DNA from: Tannerellaceae bacterium | Lineage (GTDB): Bacteria; Bacteroidota; Bacteroidia; Bacteroidales; Tannerellaceae | Direction of reading: 5' to 3' | Assembly (NCBI GenBank): GCA_031273385.1 | Contig: JAISRY010000093.1 | Location: 1 to 6,423 of the forward strand | DNA: 6,423 bases | Part shown: in pieces, positions 1-6,423 of the stretch | Layout: every line of letters begins with the position of its first letter | Position numbering within the stretch: the stretch's first letter is position 1 | Made by a program: the position numbers and the translations under genes | Notes under the pieces: model-generated | Seen by the model: the letters and a program-made list of their open reading frames with translations, nothing else | Databases searched by the model: none | What the model was told of the DNA's origin: nothing

Positions 1-547
1 GCGCGGCAAAGAAGTTGTCGCGGTAGCCGACCACGCTTCCCAAATACTCCCGTACCAAGTCCGGATGCTGCAATACCGCTTCGCTAAACGAAGAGAAGAT
101 AATCCCTTTCTCCGCCAACTCTTCCTTTCTTGTCGTTTTCACCGATACGCTATCCACGACGGCGTCTACGGCCATCCCTGCGAGGTGTTTCCGTTCATTC
201 AACGGAACGCCCAATTTATCGAATGTCCTCAACAGTTCGGGGTCGACGTCGTCCATGCTTTTAGGCCCCTCCCTCCTTTTTGGAGCGGCATAATAGATGA
301 TGTCCTGGTAATCTATCGGTGGAATCGTCAGGTGCGCCCAGCGGGGCATCTCCAACGTCAGCCAATGGCGGTAGGCTTTCAGGCGGAACTCCAACAACCA
401 TTCGGGTTCGCCCTTTTTGGCGGAGATGGCGCAAATCACCTCTTCGCTCAACCCCTTGCGAATGGTTTCGGTATCTATATCGGAAACGAAGCCGTACTTA
501 TAATCGCCGCCCGTTACCTCATTAATGATCTTATCTGAATCTTGCAT
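1..547 (-). CDS. sufB: Fe-S cluster assembly scaffold protein SufB (N-terminal 182 residues; runs off the left edge)
   Basis: SufB is a core subunit of the cytoplasmic SufBCD scaffold, which assembles Fe-S clusters from sulfur delivered by a SufS-type desulfurase. The frame is open from the ATG at 547-545 to position 1 without a stop, giving 182 full codons. Recognisable SufB segments are YKYGFVSDI near residue 17, EPEWLLEFRLKAYRHW near 45-60, the PPIDYQDIIYYAAPK block, DPELLRTFDKLGVPL, then EKGIIFSSFSEAV and YRDNFFAA at the left edge. The part seen is the N-terminal region; the beta-helix core with the cluster and interface residues is outside the window. The ATG lies inside the end of cvpA (17-bp overlap), so translation is probably coupled to it; an A-rich stretch (AAAAATAT) precedes it and no Shine-Dalgarno is visible. 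In Bacteroidales sufC and sufD usually follow, which would put them beyond position 1. The identification is firm. Confidence 0.96.
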   Translation of the reverse strand, partial: MQDSDKIINEVTGGDYKYGFVSDIDTETIRKGLSEEVICAISAKKGEPEWLLEFRLKAYRHWLTLEMPRWAHLTIPPIDYQDIIYYAAPKRREGPKSMDDVDPELLRTFDKLGVPLNERKHLAGMAVDAVVDSVSVKTTRKEELAEKGIIFSSFSEAVLQHPDLVREYLGSVVGYRDNFFAA

Positions 548-1013
548 ATATTTTTGGAACAATTTCTTTTACGGAATAATAGAACCGCGACTCAACCTTG
601 GTCTCAACCGGAATAAGCTTCGACCGGCGGTCGGCAATCTCTATCACATTCAACAGTAAACTGACAAACAGCAGCATGGCCAGCAAACCGACTACCCCGC
701 CCGCTATATGATTGATAACGCCCAAGGGAGTGACCCCGACCAGGCGGTGCATGATTTCGCCCGTCAGGATAAAGATCCCCACAATCAGCAGGAAAGCCAG
801 GATATAGCAGGTGATCGTCACGCCCGCTTCCGGGAACCATCCCCAAGCGACGATATGATCCCTCAGCCAACCGGCCACCTCCGAGCAAAAGTAAATACTA
901 AGGATCAAGGCTATAAGCGAAACAACCTGCTTGATAATTCCATCAAACAGGCCTTTCACCAAACCAACCCCCGCCAGACATAGCAACGTGATGTCCAACC
1001 AGTTCATACCCAT
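531..1013 (-). CDS. CvpA-family inner membrane protein
   Basis: This encodes 160 residues, a usual size for the CvpA (colicin V production) family of small inner membrane proteins. The biochemical role of the family is unresolved; in E. coli cvpA is needed for colicin V production and affects envelope stress tolerance. Four hydrophobic segments are visible at about residues 6-22, 28-48, 64-85 and 99-124. The last carries a glycine-rich stretch (INHIAGGVVGLL) that matches the family pattern. The tail from about 127 is charged and probably soluble. Translation could begin at M1 (1013-1011) or M3 (1007-1005). M1 is kept because it lies only 2 nt after the infB stop, which favours coupled reinitiation. 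The 3' end overlaps the sufB start by 17 bp. The cvpA position between infB and sufB is, to my knowledge, common in Bacteroidales. I infer no specific link to colicin or to Fe-S chemistry. Confidence 0.9.
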   Translation of the reverse strand: MGMNWLDITLLCLAGVGLVKGLFDGIIKQVVSLIALILSIYFCSEVAGWLRDHIVAWGWFPEAGVTITCYILAFLLIVGIFILTGEIMHRLVGVTPLGVINHIAGGVVGLLAMLLFVSLLLNVIEIADRRSKLIPVETKVESRFYYSVKEIVPKIYARFR

Positions 1014-1015
1014 AA

Positions 1016-4000
1016 TTATAGCGTTTTCTTCACCTCTATTTCCTCGTAAGCTTCTATCATGTCGCCCACGTGAATATCATTATATCCGGAAATATTCAAT
1101 CCACATTCATACCCGAAAGAGACCTCCTTGACATCCTCCTTGAAACGCTTCAACGAACCAAGGTCGCCGGAGTGGATGACGATACCATCCCTGATCAGGC
1201 GGATCTTATTGTTCCGCTTGACCTTACCCTCTTTTACCATACAGCCGGCTACCGTGCCGACTTTCGTGATCTTGAATACTTCACGCACCTCTATAAGAGA
1301 CGTCACCTCCTCTTTCACCTCAGGCGCAAGCATACCCTCCATGGCGCTTTTCACTTCCGCTATCGCATCGTATATGATCGAATAGAGGCGGATTTCGACA
1401 CCCTCTTTCTCTGCCTGCCGGCGTGCCGACTGCGACGGACGTACCTGGAAACCGATAATAATGGCATTGGAAGCCGCCGCCAACACAATATCCGATTCCG
1501 ATATCTGCCCTACGGCCTTATGGATGACGCTCACCTGTATCTCTTCTGTCGAAAGGCGGATCAGGGAGTCGGACAACGCTTCGACGGAGCCGTCCACGTC
1601 GCCTTTCACAATCACGTTCAGCTCCTGGAAGTTCCCTACCGCAATACGACGCCCGATATCATCCAGCGTCAGCATCTTCTGTGTGCGAAGCCCTAATTCA
1701 CGCTGCAACTGTTCGCGGCGTCCGGCAATTTCGCGCGCCTCCTGATCCGATCCCAGCACATTGAACGTGTCGCCGGCCTGCGGCGCGCCGTTCAGTCCGA
1801 GGATCAATACCGGTTCGGATGGGCCGGCCTGCTCCTTACGCTGGTTACGTTCGTTAAACATCGCCTTTATGCGGCCATAATGCGTCCCGGCCAATACGAC
1901 GTCTCCCGTTTTCAGGGTGCCGCTCTCTATCAGCACGGTCGAAACATATCCCCGCCCTTTATCCAAAGACGACTCGATAATGGAACCGCTGGCGCGTAAG
2001 CCGGGATTGGCTTTCAGATCCAGCATATCCGCTTCCAGCAATACTTTCTCCAACAAATCCTCAACCCCGATTCCTTTCTTGGCGGAAATCTCCTGGCTCT
2101 GGTATTTGCCTCCCCAGTCTTCCACCAGGTAGTTCATATTCGCCAACTCCTCCTTTATCTTCTCCGGATTGGCATGAGGCTTATCAATCTTGTTGATCGC
2201 AAACACGATAGGGACGCCTGCCGCCGATGCGTGGTTAATCGCCTCTACGGTCTGGGGCATCACATTATCGTCGGCGGCCACGATGATGATCGCGATATCC
2301 GTCATCTTCGCGCCACGGGCGCGCATCGCCGTAAAGGCTTCATGGCCGGGCGTATCCAGGAACGTGATCCGCCGCCCGCTGGGTAGCTTCACGTTATAGG
2401 CGCCGATATGCTGGGTAATCCCCCCGGCCTCGCCTGCGATAACGTTCGCATTACGTATATTGTCGAGCAACGACGTTTTACCATGGTCCACGTGCCCCAT
2501 CACCGTTACTACCGGCGGACGGGACACCCAGTCCTCTTCATTATCTATTTCGTCCGTCTTAATGGCTTCCACCACTTCCGCGCTGACATATTCGGTTTTA
2601 AACCCGAACTCTTCCGCCACGATATTGATCGTTTCCGCATCCAGCCGTTGGTTGATAGATACCATAATACCGATGCTCATACAGGTTGCGATGACCTGCG
2701 TCACCGGGATATTCATCATGTTGGCCAGGTCGTTCGCCGTAACGAACTCCGTCAGCTTCAACACCTTGCTTTCCTGTTCTTCCCGTTCCATCAGCTCATG
2801 CTCGCGTTGCATGGCGGCGTCGCGTTTGTCGCGGCGGTATTTCGCACCCTTACTGCTCTTGCTGCTTTTATTCGTCAGGCGGGCAAGGGTCTCTTTAATC
2901 TGCTTCTGTACATCTTCTTCGCTGACTTCCGCCTTTACCGGTTTCTTCAAGCGGTGTTTGTGCGTGTTGTCGCGATGGGCGGGACGGGCAAAGTTAGTAC
3001 CCGGCGTATTATTGATATCGACACGGTCTTTCTTGATGCGTTTCCGTTTTTTCTTGGCGTCCCCCTCTTCGCCGGGTTTGGGCGGCGTACCGGCTTTCAC
3101 CGGCATATTGGGTTTGGCCGGCGTACCGGGTTTGGCTTGGGTACCGGGCTTCGCCGGCGTTCCGGGCTTCGCGCCCCCATCTTTCGACGCTCTATGGGGA
3201 TGGGCGCCCGGCTGTCCCGGCCGGCCTGCGCCGTACCTCTCGCGTTTCTCATCCCGCTCTTTCCGGCGCTCTTCCTTCGACTTTTTCCTGGGGCGGGTAG
3301 ACTGGTTGATAGCCGTAAGGTCTATCTTGCCGGTAACCCGGATATTTGATTCCAACTTCGGCGCGTTCAGGCGGAAAGGCGTACTGCCCGTCTCCTTCGC
3401 CCCCTCTGCGGTATTTTTTTCTTTCGCCTCCTTTTCCGGATGAGCGGCAGCCGAGGCCGCAGGCGTTTCCGGAGCCGCATGGCCTACAGGCGTTTCCGGC
3501 GTTTTCCGGGCGGCAGGCGCAACAGGCGTTACCGGCGTTTCCACCTCCCGGGATACGGGTGGCTTCTCTGTTTTTTTCTCTTCTTCAACAACGTTCATTT
3601 CCACTGGACTTTCTTCCTGAACCTCCTCTGTTTTTTTATGCGAAACCGTTTCCGACGGTTTTTCTTCCGGCTGTACGACGGGCGTAACGGCGGCGGCTTC
3701 TTCCGGCTGCCGTTCTACGTGCGCCGGAGGCGTTTGAACTATTTTCTTCGGTTTGTTTAACTCTATCTTACCCTTTGTCACGATCTTTGGCTTAAACTCC
3801 TCCGGAATCTCCGTCTTGATCTCCAACGGTTTCTCTTTCACCGGAGGAGGAGTAATCTCTTTCTGCACAGGCCTCGACAGGATACGCTCCCGCTCCTGAG
3901 GCGATAAATCCTTTCCGAACTCTTTTACGAGCAACGCGAATTGTTCGTCACTGATCTTCGTATTGGGATTACTCTCAACAGGATGGCCATTCTTATGCAG

Positions 4001-4066
4001 GAACTCCACCACAGTAGTAATTCCGACATTCAAGTCCCGTGTTACTTTTATTAATTTTATAGGCAT
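1016..4066 (-). CDS. infB: Translation initiation factor IF-2
   Basis: IF2 is the GTPase that places initiator fMet-tRNA on the 30S subunit and promotes 50S joining. The protein is 1016 residues, long for IF2 because of an extended linker. Domain order: helical IF2_N domain at about 2-54 ([13 protein letters not shown]); a Lys/Glu/Pro/Ala-rich linker at about 60-430, with an AKPGT-type repeat at 299-332; a second IF2_N-like domain at about 435-500; the G domain from about 515; a beta-barrel domain II at about 690-780; domain III at about 812-912; and the fMet-tRNA-binding C2 domain at about 927-1016, with the conserved YECG near 986-989. GTPase motifs are intact: GHVDHGKT 524-531, DTPGH 571-575, NKID 625-628, SAKK 661-664. 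The start is 20 nt after the nusA stop, and the MPIKLIKVT start fits the family. The upstream stretch is A/T-rich (AAAGTTGAT) without a strong Shine-Dalgarno, as is normal in Bacteroidetes. The stop is 2 nt from the cvpA start. Confidence 0.98.
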   Translation of the reverse strand: MPIKLIKVTRDLNVGITTVVEFLHKNGHPVESNPNTKISDEQFALLVKEFGKDLSPQERERILSRPVQKEITPPPVKEKPLEIKTEIPEEFKPKIVTKGKIELNKPKKIVQTPPAHVERQPEEAAAVTPVVQPEEKPSETVSHKKTEEVQEESPVEMNVVEEEKKTEKPPVSREVETPVTPVAPAARKTPETPVGHAAPETPAASAAAHPEKEAKEKNTAEGAKETGSTPFRLNAPKLESNIRVTGKIDLTAINQSTRPRKKSKEERRKERDEKRERYGAGRPGQPGAHPHRASKDGGAKPGTPAKPGTQAKPGTPAKPNMPVKAGTPPKPGEEGDAKKKRKRIKKDRVDINNTPGTNFARPAHRDNTHKHRLKKPVKAEVSEEDVQKQIKETLARLTNKSSKSSKGAKYRRDKRDAAMQREHELMEREEQESKVLKLTEFVTANDLANMMNIPVTQVIATCMSIGIMVSINQRLDAETINIVAEEFGFKTEYVSAEVVEAIKTDEIDNEEDWVSRPPVVTVMGHVDHGKTSLLDNIRNANVIAGEAGGITQHIGAYNVKLPSGRRITFLDTPGHEAFTAMRARGAKMTDIAIIIVAADDNVMPQTVEAINHASAAGVPIVFAINKIDKPHANPEKIKEELANMNYLVEDWGGKYQSQEISAKKGIGVEDLLEKVLLEADMLDLKANPGLRASGSIIESSLDKGRGYVSTVLIESGTLKTGDVVLAGTHYGRIKAMFNERNQRKEQAGPSEPVLILGLNGAPQAGDTFNVLGSDQEAREIAGRREQLQRELGLRTQKMLTLDDIGRRIAVGNFQELNVIVKGDVDGSVEALSDSLIRLSTEEIQVSVIHKAVGQISESDIVLAAASNAIIIGFQVRPSQSARRQAEKEGVEIRLYSIIYDAIAEVKSAMEGMLAPEVKEEVTSLIEVREVFKITKVGTVAGCMVKEGKVKRNNKIRLIRDGIVIHSGDLGSLKRFKEDVKEVSFGYECGLNISGYNDIHVGDMIEAYEEIEVKKTL
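3071..3172 (-). repeat. 18-bp coding repeat in the IF2 linker (AKPGT hexapeptide units)
   Basis: Residues 299-332 of IF2 consist of successive six-residue units: [34 protein letters not shown]. At DNA level the unit is 18 bp (plus strand approximately GCCGGCGTACCGGGTTTG), with the early copies closest to each other and the later ones degenerate. It sits in the low-complexity linker between the two IF2_N domains and probably forms a flexible, positively charged tether. Length variation between related strains by slippage is likely. It has no separate function that I can see. Confidence 0.85.
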
Positions 4067-4086
4067 ATCAACTTTATCGTAATTCT

Positions 4087-5367
4087 TTATTCGTTTGTTT
4101 CTGCTTCAAACGTTTCGTCTTCAAACTCGACAGACAGGATCTTCAATACCTCGTCTACGGTTTGTTCTTCAAGGTCGGCACGTTCAATAATCTCTTCACG
4201 GCTCAACGCCAATACATTCTTCGCCGTATAACAGCCTATGTTCTTCAACGCTTCGATCACCCATGCGTCGATTTCATCGGCAAATTCATCCAGGTAAATA
4301 TCCTCTTCATCGGCGCCGTCTATATCGCGGAAGACGTCAATCGCATACTCGGTCAGCATACAGGCCAGCTTGATATTCAACCCGCCCTTGCCGATCGCAA
4401 GCGACACCTCTTCGGGGCGAAGATACACCTCGGCCTTACGCTCCTCTTCGTTTACCCGTATGGAAGAGATCTTAGCCGGACTCAACGCCCGTTGAATAAA
4501 CAACCCCACATTCGCCGTATAGTTGATCACGTCTATATTCTCATTCCGCAACTCGCGGACGATGCCATGGATACGCGACCCTTTCATCCCCACGCAGGCG
4601 CCCACCGGGTCAATCCGGTCGTCATACGACTCCACGGCCACTTTCGCCCTTTCGCCCGGGATACGGGCAATCGCCTTGATGGTGATCAATCCGTCATGGA
4701 TTTCAGGCACCTCCAGCTCAAACAAACGTTGCAGAAACACTTTATCCGTCCGCGAAAGAAGAATCTTCGGATTATTGTTGTAATTGTCCACCCGTTGCAC
4801 GACGGCGCGAACGGTTTCGCCCTTACGGTAAAAATCGGAGGGGATCTGCTCCGTCTTCGGGAGCAACAGTTCATTTCCCTCGTCGTCCAGCAGCAAAATC
4901 TCTTTCTTCCACACCTGATAGACGTCGGCGGAAATAATCTGCCCTATCCTCTCCTTATATTTGGCATACAGGTTGTCTTTCTGTAGTTCAAGGATTTTAG
5001 ACGCCAATGTCTGACGGAGGTTCAGGATCGCCCGCCGGCCGAACTTGGCGAAATAGACCTCATCGGTGATCTCTTCGCCTATCTCGCTGTCCGGGTCGAT
5101 CTTACGCGCTTCGGTCAGCGTAATCTGCAGGTTGGGGTCTTCCAACTCGTCATCGGCTACGGCGACACGATTTCTCCATATCTCAAAGTCACCCTTTTCC
5201 GGGTTGATAATCACGTCGTAATTTTCGTCTGTCCCGAACATCTTGGCGATCACATTGCGGAACGACTCTTCCAGCACATTGATCATTGTGTCTTTATCGA
5301 TGTTCTTTAACTCCTTGAACTCCGCAAGGGTGTCAATCATACTGATTGTTTCCTCTTTCCTGGCCAT
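4087..5367 (-). CDS. nusA: Transcription elongation/termination factor NusA
   Basis: NusA binds RNA polymerase and nascent RNA, modulating pausing, intrinsic termination and antitermination. The protein has 426 residues. In order: N-terminal RNAP-binding domain at about 1-125 ([15 protein letters not shown], and [13 protein letters not shown] near 109-121); S1 domain at about 138-205; KH1 with GMKG at 260-263 within [13 protein letters not shown]2 with GKGG at 326-329 within [13 protein letters not shown]; then a helix-hairpin-helix-like region at about 368-418 and an acidic tail. It lacks the two long acidic repeats of E. coli NusA (495 residues). The start used gives [11 protein letters not shown]10 is an alternative, but Bacteroidales homologues as I remember them carry the same nine-residue extension. 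The start follows the rimP stop by 9 nt (AAAAAGAAT), and this A-run is the likely ribosome-loading signal. Being in one operon with rimP and infB is the widespread bacterial arrangement, and NusA may feed back on leader attenuation. Confidence 0.98.
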   Translation of the reverse strand: MARKEETISMIDTLAEFKELKNIDKDTMINVLEESFRNVIAKMFGTDENYDVIINPEKGDFEIWRNRVAVADDELEDPNLQITLTEARKIDPDSEIGEEITDEVYFAKFGRRAILNLRQTLASKILELQKDNLYAKYKERIGQIISADVYQVWKKEILLLDDEGNELLLPKTEQIPSDFYRKGETVRAVVQRVDNYNNNPKILLSRTDKVFLQRLFELEVPEIHDGLITIKAIARIPGERAKVAVESYDDRIDPVGACVGMKGSRIHGIVRELRNENIDVINYTANVGLFIQRALSPAKISSIRVNEEERKAEVYLRPEEVSLAIGKGGLNIKLACMLTEYAIDVFRDIDGADEEDIYLDEFADEIDAWVIEALKNIGCYTAKNVLALSREEIIERADLEEQTVDEVLKILSVEFEDETFEAETNE

Positions 5368-5376
5368 ATTCTTTTT

Positions 5377-5844
5377 TTACTTAAATCTAATCCGATATTT
5401 TGCATATTTTATTTCATCAAACGCGTATGGCTGGTCTTCCTGAACCGTGACTTTACGCTTCGCCCCGTCGGGCTTCACCTGCTTTTCGACGGTCAGTACA
5501 ACCCCGCTTTCGCCGGCCGACTTCAGGATACCCGTCGTCTTCACCCCGCTTTTCAGCAATACCTCCACCTCGTTGCCGACATTCTTGAGGTACTGCCTAA
5601 GCGTCTTGAAAGGAGAAGTAACGCCGGCGGAACCCACCTCCAGCTCAAAGTCTTCGACATCGCGGTCAAGACGGCTCTCCAGATACCGGCTCAACGCCGC
5701 GCAATCATCGATCCCGACTCCCTCATCGTTGTCAATCTCCACAACGATAACGTTCCCCGGCTTCACCGCCACATCGACCAGATAACAGCCCGACGCGCCC
5801 AATCCGTCTTCTACAAGCCTGCTTACTACTTCCTTTTCAATCAT
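5377..5844 (-). CDS. rimP: Ribosome maturation factor RimP
   Basis: RimP binds the 30S subunit and helps assembly around protein S12. With the start at 5844-5842 the protein is 155 residues, the usual Bacteroidales length. It begins MIEKEVVSRLVEDG, which aligns with the family start. The N-terminal domain spans about 1-80, with the conserved VVEIDNDEGVGIDDCAALSR near 34-53 and FELEVGSAG at 66-74, equivalent to the LEVSSPG motif in other bacteria. The C-terminal Sm-like barrel spans about 86-155 and ends in KYAKYRIRFK. An in-frame ATG at 5895-5893 would add 17 residues (MRRGRVVPFF...), but these look like translated leader: they cover the GC-rich hairpin and do not resemble RimP. A GGAG at 5856-5853, 8 nt before the chosen ATG, supports the shorter start. 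It is the first gene of the operon, directly behind the promoter. Confidence 0.95.
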   Translation of the reverse strand: MIEKEVVSRLVEDGLGASGCYLVDVAVKPGNVIVVEIDNDEGVGIDDCAALSRYLESRLDRDVEDFELEVGSAGVTSPFKTLRQYLKNVGNEVEVLLKSGVKTTGILKSAGESGVVLTVEKQVKPDGAKRKVTVQEDQPYAFDEIKYAKYRIRFK

Positions 5845-5852
5845 ACATAAAA

Positions 5853-5856
5853 CTCC
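5853..5856 (-). promoter_or_regulatory. Shine-Dalgarno-like GGAG before rimP
   Basis: On the minus strand GGAG stands 8 nt upstream of the ATG at 5844-5842 (GGAG, then TTTTATGT, then ATG). Such sites are uncommon before Bacteroidetes genes. It helps decide the rimP start in favour of M18 of the longer open frame. Confidence 0.55.
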
Positions 5857-5865
5857 ATTAGAACA

Positions 5866-5893
5866 AAAGAAGGGGACTACCCGCCCCCTCCTC
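5866..5893 (-). promoter_or_regulatory. rimP leader hairpin with T-rich tail (possible attenuator)
   Basis: The minus strand can form a stem of up to 10 bp, including three G-U pairs. GAGGAGGGGG (5893-5884) pairs with CCCCTTCTTT (5875-5866) around an 8-nt loop, CGGGTAGT. The core is four G-C pairs. Downstream of the core the RNA reads UUCUUUUGUU, which is U-rich, so the whole looks like a weak intrinsic terminator placed between the promoter and rimP. The structure is read by eye without an energy calculation. Operons containing nusA are known to be autoregulated by leader termination in E. coli; applying that here is inference. Confidence 0.45.
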
Positions 5894-5911
5894 ATCTTCT
5901 CTTAACCGCCG

Positions 5912-5943
5912 CAAATATACAACTATTCTATGACTTTACAAAA
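5912..5943 (-). promoter_or_regulatory. Bacteroidetes-type promoter of the rimP-nusA-infB operon
   Basis: On the minus strand the -7 element TATATTTG (5919-5912, followed by C) matches the Bacteroidetes consensus TAnnTTTG exactly. TTTTG (5943-5939) supplies the -33 element, with a 19-nt spacer, within the usual range. Transcription should start about 5-8 nt downstream, near 5907-5904, giving a leader of about 60 nt before rimP. The primary sigma factor (sigma-ABfr type) is the expected reader. An overlapping TAATTTTG at 5946-5939 also fits TAnnTTTG but has no well-spaced -33 element. Confidence 0.8.
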
Positions 5944-5997
5944 TTATACGCCCAATTTATGATTGGTGACACAAATAAGGGAAATGAATTTGACAAT

Positions 5998-6423
5998 TTA
6001 AATATCTTTCAACGGAGAAAATGATTGCTTTATTTTGTAGCCGCCGGTTTTGTCTGAACCGAAACGTTCGATAATACCTTTAGCTTTGAGAGCTTTAATG
6101 TTGTATTCAATATTACGCTTCGTTTGTTTCATCTTATATGCGATTTCTCCCGCCGTAATTTGTGGATTTTCGGAAATAAATTTCAGAATATGTTTTTGAG
6201 TTTCGTTTACACCGAAATTCGCAGTATCGCCTTTCGGTGTATTTTCGTTTACACCGAAATTTTCAACATTGTTCTTCGGTGCATTTTCGTTTACACCGAA
6301 ATTCGCAGTATCAACTATCAATTCTTCCGGAATTTCATCTCTTTTCAAAATCGTAATAAATTCCTCCCGTACAAAATCATTTTTGAACGAGATTTTATCA
6401 TAACTCTGCATTGCCCGCATAAT
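5998..6423 (-). CDS. C-terminal part of a probable ATP-binding/winged-helix regulator (5' end beyond the window)
   Basis: The frame is open to the right edge (an Ile codon, ATT, precedes the first in-window ATG at 6420), so the 141 residues seen are most likely the end of a larger protein. Numbering from that Met: residues 1-27 (MRAMQSYDKISFKNDF, then EEFITILKR) resemble the end of the HATPase_c_4 domain in AlbA_2-type putative DNA-binding ATPases. Residues 38-73 hold three NFGVNE motifs at 40, 54 and 68. Residues 72-130 form a winged helix (QITAGEIAYKMKQTKRNIEY as recognition region, then KGIIERFGSDKTGGY as wing). GVN repeats before a terminal winged helix recur in this family, from memory. 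Such proteins are accessory genes of poorly known function, probably regulators. The hand-counted GC of two sampled rows is about 37-38%, below the 47-60% of rows sampled in the operon, so recent acquisition is possible. It lies upstream of rimP in the same direction but is separated from it by the rimP promoter. Confidence 0.65.
   Translation of the reverse strand: MMRAMQSYDKISFKNDFVREEFITILKRDEIPEELIVDTANFGVNENAPKNNVENFGVNENTPKGDTANFGVNETQKHILKFISENPQITAGEIAYKMKQTKRNIEYNIKALKAKGIIERFGSDKTGGYKIKQSFSPLKDI
6201..6312 (-). repeat. 42-bp in-frame tandem repeat, about 2.7 copies (NFGVNE units)
   Basis: The 19-bp core TTTCGTTTACACCGAAATT (plus strand) occurs at 6201-6219, 6243-6261 and 6285-6303, exactly 42 bp apart. 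This gives a 14-residue period in the protein: DTANFGVNENAPKN, NVENFGVNENTPKG, DTANFGVNET. The first and third copies are identical over 28 bp (6201-6228 and 6285-6312), while the middle one differs after the core. The repeat forms the linker before the winged helix. Confidence 0.95.

Noticed and set aside
65..538. Plus-strand open frame of 157 codons at the left edge
   Set aside because: The opposite strand encodes SufB with clear family motifs across the same stretch.
1070..1696. Plus-strand open frame of 208 codons opposite the 3' part of infB
   Set aside because: Antisense shadow of the conserved IF2 C-terminal domains; composition is unlike a real protein.
2408..3443. Two long plus-strand open frames (313 and 327 codons) opposite infB
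   Set aside because: They are antisense to intact, conserved IF2 coding sequence, are rich in Arg/Phe/Ser runs typical of reverse-strand reading, and show no domain or plausible start signal.
3459..3545. Recurring GGCGTTTCCGG-like strings in infB as possible uptake or binding sites
   Set aside because: They encode repeated ETPV/ETPA codons in the low-complexity linker; amino acid composition explains them.
4162..4986. Plus-strand open frame of 274 codons opposite nusA
   Set aside because: Antisense shadow of the KH and S1 regions of NusA; no recognisable motifs.
5939..5946. Second promoter -7 element TAATTTTG overlapping the -33 element of the main promoter
   Set aside because: The nearest upstream TTTG is 25 nt away, beyond normal spacing; it is better explained as overlap with the -33 element of the main site.
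5952..5966. CCAAT/ATTGG inverted repeat (5-bp arms, 5-nt loop) between the upstream gene and the rimP promoter, considered as operator or terminator
   Set aside because: Too short and AT-rich, with no T-run after it; such repeats are expected by chance. It lies just upstream of the -33 element, so an operator is possible but unsupported.
6201..6312. CRISPR-like interpretation of the regularly spaced 19-bp repeats
   Set aside because: The repeats are in frame within a coding region, only three copies exist, the sequence between the cores is itself partly repeated, and no cas gene is seen.

Overview
The window looks like a chromosomal segment of a member of the Bacteroidales (Bacteroidetes). 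This rests on three things seen in the sequence: the rimP-nusA-infB-cvpA-sufB gene order, protein sequences that read like Bacteroides/Parabacteroides homologues, and a Bacteroidetes-type promoter (TTTG, 19-nt spacer, TATATTTG) in front of rimP. Genus cannot be fixed by eye. All genes lie on the minus strand, so transcription runs from high to low coordinates.

Layout in transcription order: (1) 6423-5998, the C-terminal end of an AT-rich gene whose start lies outside the window. It ends in a winged-helix domain, preceded by three 42-bp in-frame repeats encoding an NFGVNE motif, as seen in AlbA_2/HATPase-type ATP-binding regulators. (2) 5997-5845, a 153-bp intergenic region holding the rimP promoter and a leader with a GC-rich hairpin followed by a T-rich stretch. 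(3) 5844-5377 rimP (30S maturation). (4) 5367-4087 nusA (transcription elongation/termination factor). (5) 4066-1016 infB (translation initiation factor IF2, with a long low-complexity N-terminal linker). (6) 1013-531 a CvpA-family membrane protein. (7) 547-1 the first 182 residues of sufB (Fe-S cluster scaffold), overlapping cvpA by 17 bp and running off the left edge.

Spacing from rimP to sufB is tight (9 nt, 20 nt, 2 nt, then a 17-nt overlap), and I see no internal terminator. The five genes are therefore most simply one operon, linking ribosome assembly, transcription elongation and translation initiation to Fe-S cluster assembly. The many long plus-strand open frames opposite infB and nusA are antisense shadows with no recognisable protein character.

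This is mainly a housekeeping region. I found no new multi-gene system. The parts most worth a second look are the terminator-like hairpin in the rimP-nusA leader and the periodic NFGVNE repeat in the upstream accessory gene.
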